From Campylobacterota bacterium (GTDB lineage Bacteria; Campylobacterota; Campylobacteria; Campylobacterales; Sulfurovaceae), in assembly GCA_013153675.1 (NCBI GenBank), contig JAADEA010000006.1, positions 1 to 9,920 of the forward strand: a stretch of 9,920 bases of DNA, in the 5' to 3' direction. Of the stretch, positions 8,036 through 9,920 are shown in pieces. The notes under the pieces are model-generated. The model ran no database searches. It saw only the letters and a program-made list of their open reading frames with translations, and was not told where the DNA came from. A program made the position numbers and the translations under genes. How positions within the stretch are numbered: position 1 is the stretch's first letter; every line of letters starts with the position of its first letter.

Positions 8036-8100
8036 TAAACAAACCTTAATATTTTTTTTAGTTTATCTTTCCAAATAGGTAAATAATTTTATTCTAATTA

Positions 8101-8129
8101 ATATTAAAATCAGTTGTCATTTATGTCAA
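8101..8129 (-). promoter_or_regulatory. predicted sigma70-type promoter of the ppiD-like/ftsA/ftsZ operon
   Basis: Reading leftward there is a consensus -35 TTGACA (8129-8124), a 17-nt spacer, and TAATAT (8106-8101) as -10. Transcription would start near 8094, giving a leader of about 59 nt before the chaperone ATG, in which I see no clear structured element. Such a perfect -35 is notable in Campylobacterota. The element shares 16 bp with the opposite-facing bioA promoter. Confidence 0.6.
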
Positions 8130-8142
8130 AAGAGGTTAAAAT
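8114..8142 (+). promoter_or_regulatory. predicted sigma70-type promoter of bioA
   Basis: TTGTCA (8114-8119), a 17-nt spacer and TAAAAT (8137-8142) form a good promoter facing right. Transcription would start near 8149, leaving about 20 nt of leader with AAAAAGGA as the ribosome site of bioA. The region contains a direct repeat TGTCA-TTTA-TGTCA (8115-8128). No BirA- or BioR-type operator is recognisable. Confidence 0.55.
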
Positions 8143-8168
8143 TCTCAAAAATTTTAAAAAGGATAGCG

Positions 8169-9488
8169 ATGGAGAGGGAATTTGGCAACGATTATTGGAA
8201 AAACTTAGACCTAAAATATATTTGGCATCCATGCACTCAAATGAAAGATCACCAATTTTTGCCATTAATTCCTATTAAATATGGTAAAGGAATATATCTA
8301 TACGATTATGATGGAAATAGATATTTAGATGCTATTAGTAGCTGGTGGGTAAACCTATTTGGACACTCTAATCCAAAAATTAACGAAGCTATAAAAAAGC
8401 AGGTTGACAAATTAGAGCATGTAATTTTTGCTGGCTTTACTCATGAGAATGCAATTAAGCTTTCTCAAAGGTTAGTTAAAATTGTTCCAAAAGGATTAAA
8501 AAAGATCTTTTTTGCAGATAATGGCTCAAGTGCTGTTGAGATAGCCCTAAAAATGAGCTATCACTACCATAAAAATAGAGGAGAATCAAGAGATATTTTC
8601 TTATCCCTTACCAATAGCTATCATGGAGAGACAATTGGAGCATTAAGTGTTGGTGATTTAGGATTATATAAGGATATCTATTCACCTTTACTATTAAAAA
8701 ATATTCAAACTCCTGTACCAAAAGATAGTACCAAAGAGGCTGCTTTTTTAGCTTTAGAAGAGTTAGAAAATATTGTAAAAAAATATAAAAATAAAATCTC
8801 TGCATTTATTATTGAGCCTTTAATTCAAGGTGCAGGAGGTATGCATATGTACCATCCTATCTATATAAAAGAGGCAAAAGATATTATTAAAAAATATAAT
8901 ATCCATTTAATAGCAGATGAGATTATGACAGGATTTGGCAGAAGTGGAACAATGTTTGCAATAGAACAAAGTGGCATATCACCAGATATAATGACTCTAT
9001 CTAAAGGAATCACTGGAGGATATCTACCACTTGCAGTAGTTTTATTAACAGATGAGATATATGATCAATTCTATTGTGACTATAATCCAAAAAGAAATTT
9101 TTTACACTCCCATAGTTATAGTGGTAATCCTATATCAATAGCTGCTGCTCTTAAAGTATTAGATATTTTTGAAGAAGAAAATATTTTAAATAAAAATATA
9201 AAAAAATCTAATATTTTAAAAGATAACCTAAAGAGATTTAGAGAATTTAAAAATATAGAGAATATTAGAGTAAAAGGTATGATAGGAGCCTTTGATATAA
9301 AAGGATTTGATATATCGCAAAGAGCAACACTAAAGGTATATCAATATGCGTTAAAAAATGGTCTTTTACTTAGACCTTTAGGAAATACTATATATTTTAT
9401 GCCACCTTATATTATTAGTGAAGAAGAGATTGAATATATGGTAGATATAGCTTTTAGAGGAGTTGAAGAGCTATTTAGCTCTTCTTAA
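8169..9488 (+). CDS. bioA: adenosylmethionine-8-amino-7-oxononanoate aminotransferase (DAPA synthase)
   Basis: BioA is a cytoplasmic PLP enzyme of biotin synthesis. It transfers an amino group, normally from S-adenosylmethionine, to KAPA to give DAPA. The 439-residue protein aligns by eye along its whole length with E. coli BioA. Seen are SSWW (57-60, substrate pocket), SYHGET with Tyr151, IIEP (214-217), IADEIMTGFGRSG with Asp250 (PLP nitrogen contact), SKG with Lys279 (Schiff base), and LRPLGN with Arg402, matching E. coli Arg391. The WW pair fits the SAM-using class; lysine-using BioK enzymes tend to have LW. Near the N-terminus the motif is HPCTQM where E. coli has HPYTSM, so Tyr17 is Cys22 here. 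The start is supported by AAAAAGGA 5 nt upstream. It is divergent from the division operon and not next to other bio genes. Its 3' end overlaps the Sel1 gene by 14 nt. Confidence 0.96.
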   Translation: MEREFGNDYWKNLDLKYIWHPCTQMKDHQFLPLIPIKYGKGIYLYDYDGNRYLDAISSWWVNLFGHSNPKINEAIKKQVDKLEHVIFAGFTHENAIKLSQRLVKIVPKGLKKIFFADNGSSAVEIALKMSYHYHKNRGESRDIFLSLTNSYHGETIGALSVGDLGLYKDIYSPLLLKNIQTPVPKDSTKEAAFLALEELENIVKKYKNKISAFIIEPLIQGAGGMHMYHPIYIKEAKDIIKKYNIHLIADEIMTGFGRSGTMFAIEQSGISPDIMTLSKGITGGYLPLAVVLLTDEIYDQFYCDYNPKRNFLHSHSYSGNPISIAAALKVLDIFEEENILNKNIKKSNILKDNLKRFREFKNIENIRVKGMIGAFDIKGFDISQRATLKVYQYALKNGLLLRPLGNTIYFMPPYIISEEEIEYMVDIAFRGVEELFSSS

Positions 9489-9867
9489 AAAACTTAAAAA
9501 GTTTAGATGATCTTAACTTTTCTAAATGAGCTTTAGCTCTCTTAATTCCCATTGCTGCTGCATCTTCATATAATAACTCTGCCATCTTTTTATCTTTTTT
9601 TACCACTATTCCATACTCATAAAATTGAGCCAAATCACAAATAGCTTCAGGATAATTCTCTTCGGCTAAATGGCTAATTTTTCTAAATGCCTCTTCTACA
9701 TTTCTTATTAAAATAACCCCCTTAAATAGCTCTCTTGCTAAAATATATTGAGCAAATTCTGACTCAGTAGCAGCTGCTAATAGTAAAACTTGAGCAGCCT
9801 TTGCAATTTCATTCTCTTCTAAATACTTTTTATAATGAAGAGCCTCAAGAGAAGAGAAGAGATATCT
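9475..9867 (-). CDS. Sel1-repeat (TPR-like) protein, start missing or frame broken
   Basis: The open frame covers 130 codons from an upstream TAG (9870-9868) to TAA. It encodes Sel1-like helical repeats. The clearest is at about 67-103, with LAEENYPEAICDLAQFYEYG followed by KDKKMAELLYEDAAAMG. A more diverged one is at about 28-64 (AAATESEFAQYILAREL, then RNVEEAF). Sel1 repeats form alpha-solenoid scaffolds for protein contacts; no function can be given. The basic tail KLFKFFKKS ends the protein. No ATG, GTG or TTG occurs in frame before codon 79 (TTG); the first ATG is codon 95, inside a repeat. So the true beginning lies upstream in another frame or has been lost. Adding one AAGAG unit at the repeat 9847-9862 would join this frame to an open one reaching the window edge. 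It converges on bioA with a 14-nt overlap. Family likely; gene structure uncertain. Confidence 0.6.
   Translation of the reverse strand, partial: RYLFSSLEALHYKKYLEENEIAKAAQVLLLAAATESEFAQYILARELFKGVILIRNVEEAFRKISHLAEENYPEAICDLAQFYEYGIVVKKDKKMAELLYEDAAAMGIKRAKAHLEKLRSSKLFKFFKKS
9847..9862. repeat. pentanucleotide tract (AAGAG)x3 plus one base
   Basis: Three exact AAGAG copies followed by A lie at the point where the Sel1 frame breaks. A change of one 5-nt unit shifts the frame, as in contingency loci, although three copies are few for high-rate slippage. Confidence 0.75.
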
Positions 9868-9869
9868 CT
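9858..9869. repeat. 12-bp perfect palindrome AGAGATATCTCT
   Basis: The site equals its own reverse complement and overlaps the last bases of the AAGAG tract and the in-frame TAG of the Sel1 frame. Beyond it (9870-9920) neither strand gives a clear continuation of the Sel1 gene in frame. It could be chance, a protein site or a rearrangement/assembly junction. Confidence 0.6.
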
Positions 9870-9920
9870 AATATTTTATATCCTCCAATTCCAGATATTG
9901 ATATTAGATTTAGGAAAAAT

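Noticed and set aside
8036..8100. BirA-like or other biotin operator upstream of bioA
   Set aside because: AAACAAACC and GTTTATC fragments resemble parts of a BirA box, but the two halves do not form the required inverted repeat.
8608..8805. Minus-strand open frame of 65 codons inside bioA
   Set aside because: It lies wholly within conserved bioA sequence, with no ribosome site or homology that I recognise.
9490..9504. AAACTT-AAA-AAGTTT hairpin after bioA as a terminator
   Set aside because: The stem is only 6 bp and almost all A-T, with no T-run directly after it, and it lies inside the Sel1 coding end. Too weak to call.
9771..9920. Plus-strand open frame running to the right edge
   Set aside because: Its left part is antisense to well-supported Sel1 repeats and it lacks a start codon. 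Only the last 50 nt look coding, which is treated as a possible breakpoint instead.
1..9920. CRISPR arrays, tRNA/rRNA genes, insertion sequences, phage genes or defence systems
   Set aside because: No spaced direct repeats, cloverleaf-like segments, transposase or phage proteins were seen; the window is filled with housekeeping genes.

Overview
The window is AT-rich (by eye about 30% GC), densely packed bacterial DNA. It points to a member of the Campylobacterota (former Epsilonproteobacteria). The reasons are the gene order bioA <-> PpiD/SurA-like protein > ftsA > ftsZ, the Campylobacterota-like -10 element behind a T-run before the TSUP gene, the low GC, and the style of the proteins. The genus cannot be fixed from sequence alone.

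Layout, left to right. (1) 1-3829, minus strand: a three-gene run transcribed leftward, in order TSUP-family permease, uvrA, and an alpha-type carbonic anhydrase that is cut by the left edge. The gaps are only 12 and 23 nt, and a TATAAT promoter element lies just before the permease. (2) 3830-3929: a short intergenic stretch with an intrinsic-terminator-like hairpin right after ftsZ, then the permease promoter. (3) 3930-8035, minus strand: a cell-division operon, a membrane-anchored SurA/PpiD-like chaperone > ftsA (GTG start) > ftsZ, with gaps of 11 and 21 nt. (4) 8036-8168: a divergent control region. Two well-formed sigma70-type promoters, one for each direction, overlap each other by 16 bp. 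(5) 8169-9488, plus strand: bioA (biotin synthesis). (6) 9475-9920, minus strand: a Sel1-repeat protein whose 3' end overlaps bioA tail to tail by 14 bp. Its 5' end is broken: the reading frame has no usable start and stops at a (AAGAG)3 repeat next to a 12-bp palindrome.

How the genes work together: FtsA tethers FtsZ to the membrane in the Z-ring, and the co-transcribed chaperone is predicted to act on proteins leaving the Sec translocon in the same envelope. UvrA is the damage sensor of nucleotide excision repair, the permease probably exports a small sulfur or organic anion, and the carbonic anhydrase is a predicted exported CO2/bicarbonate enzyme. These three share a transcript by position but no obvious pathway. 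BioA makes the diamine precursor of biotin.

This is mostly ordinary core genome, and I see no convincing new multi-gene system. The points most worth a second look are the interlocked bioA/ppiD promoters, the disrupted Sel1 gene at the right edge (phase variation, pseudogene or assembly breakpoint), the carbonic anhydrase with an unusual N-terminus, and the parvulin-like chaperone that appears to lack a complete parvulin domain.
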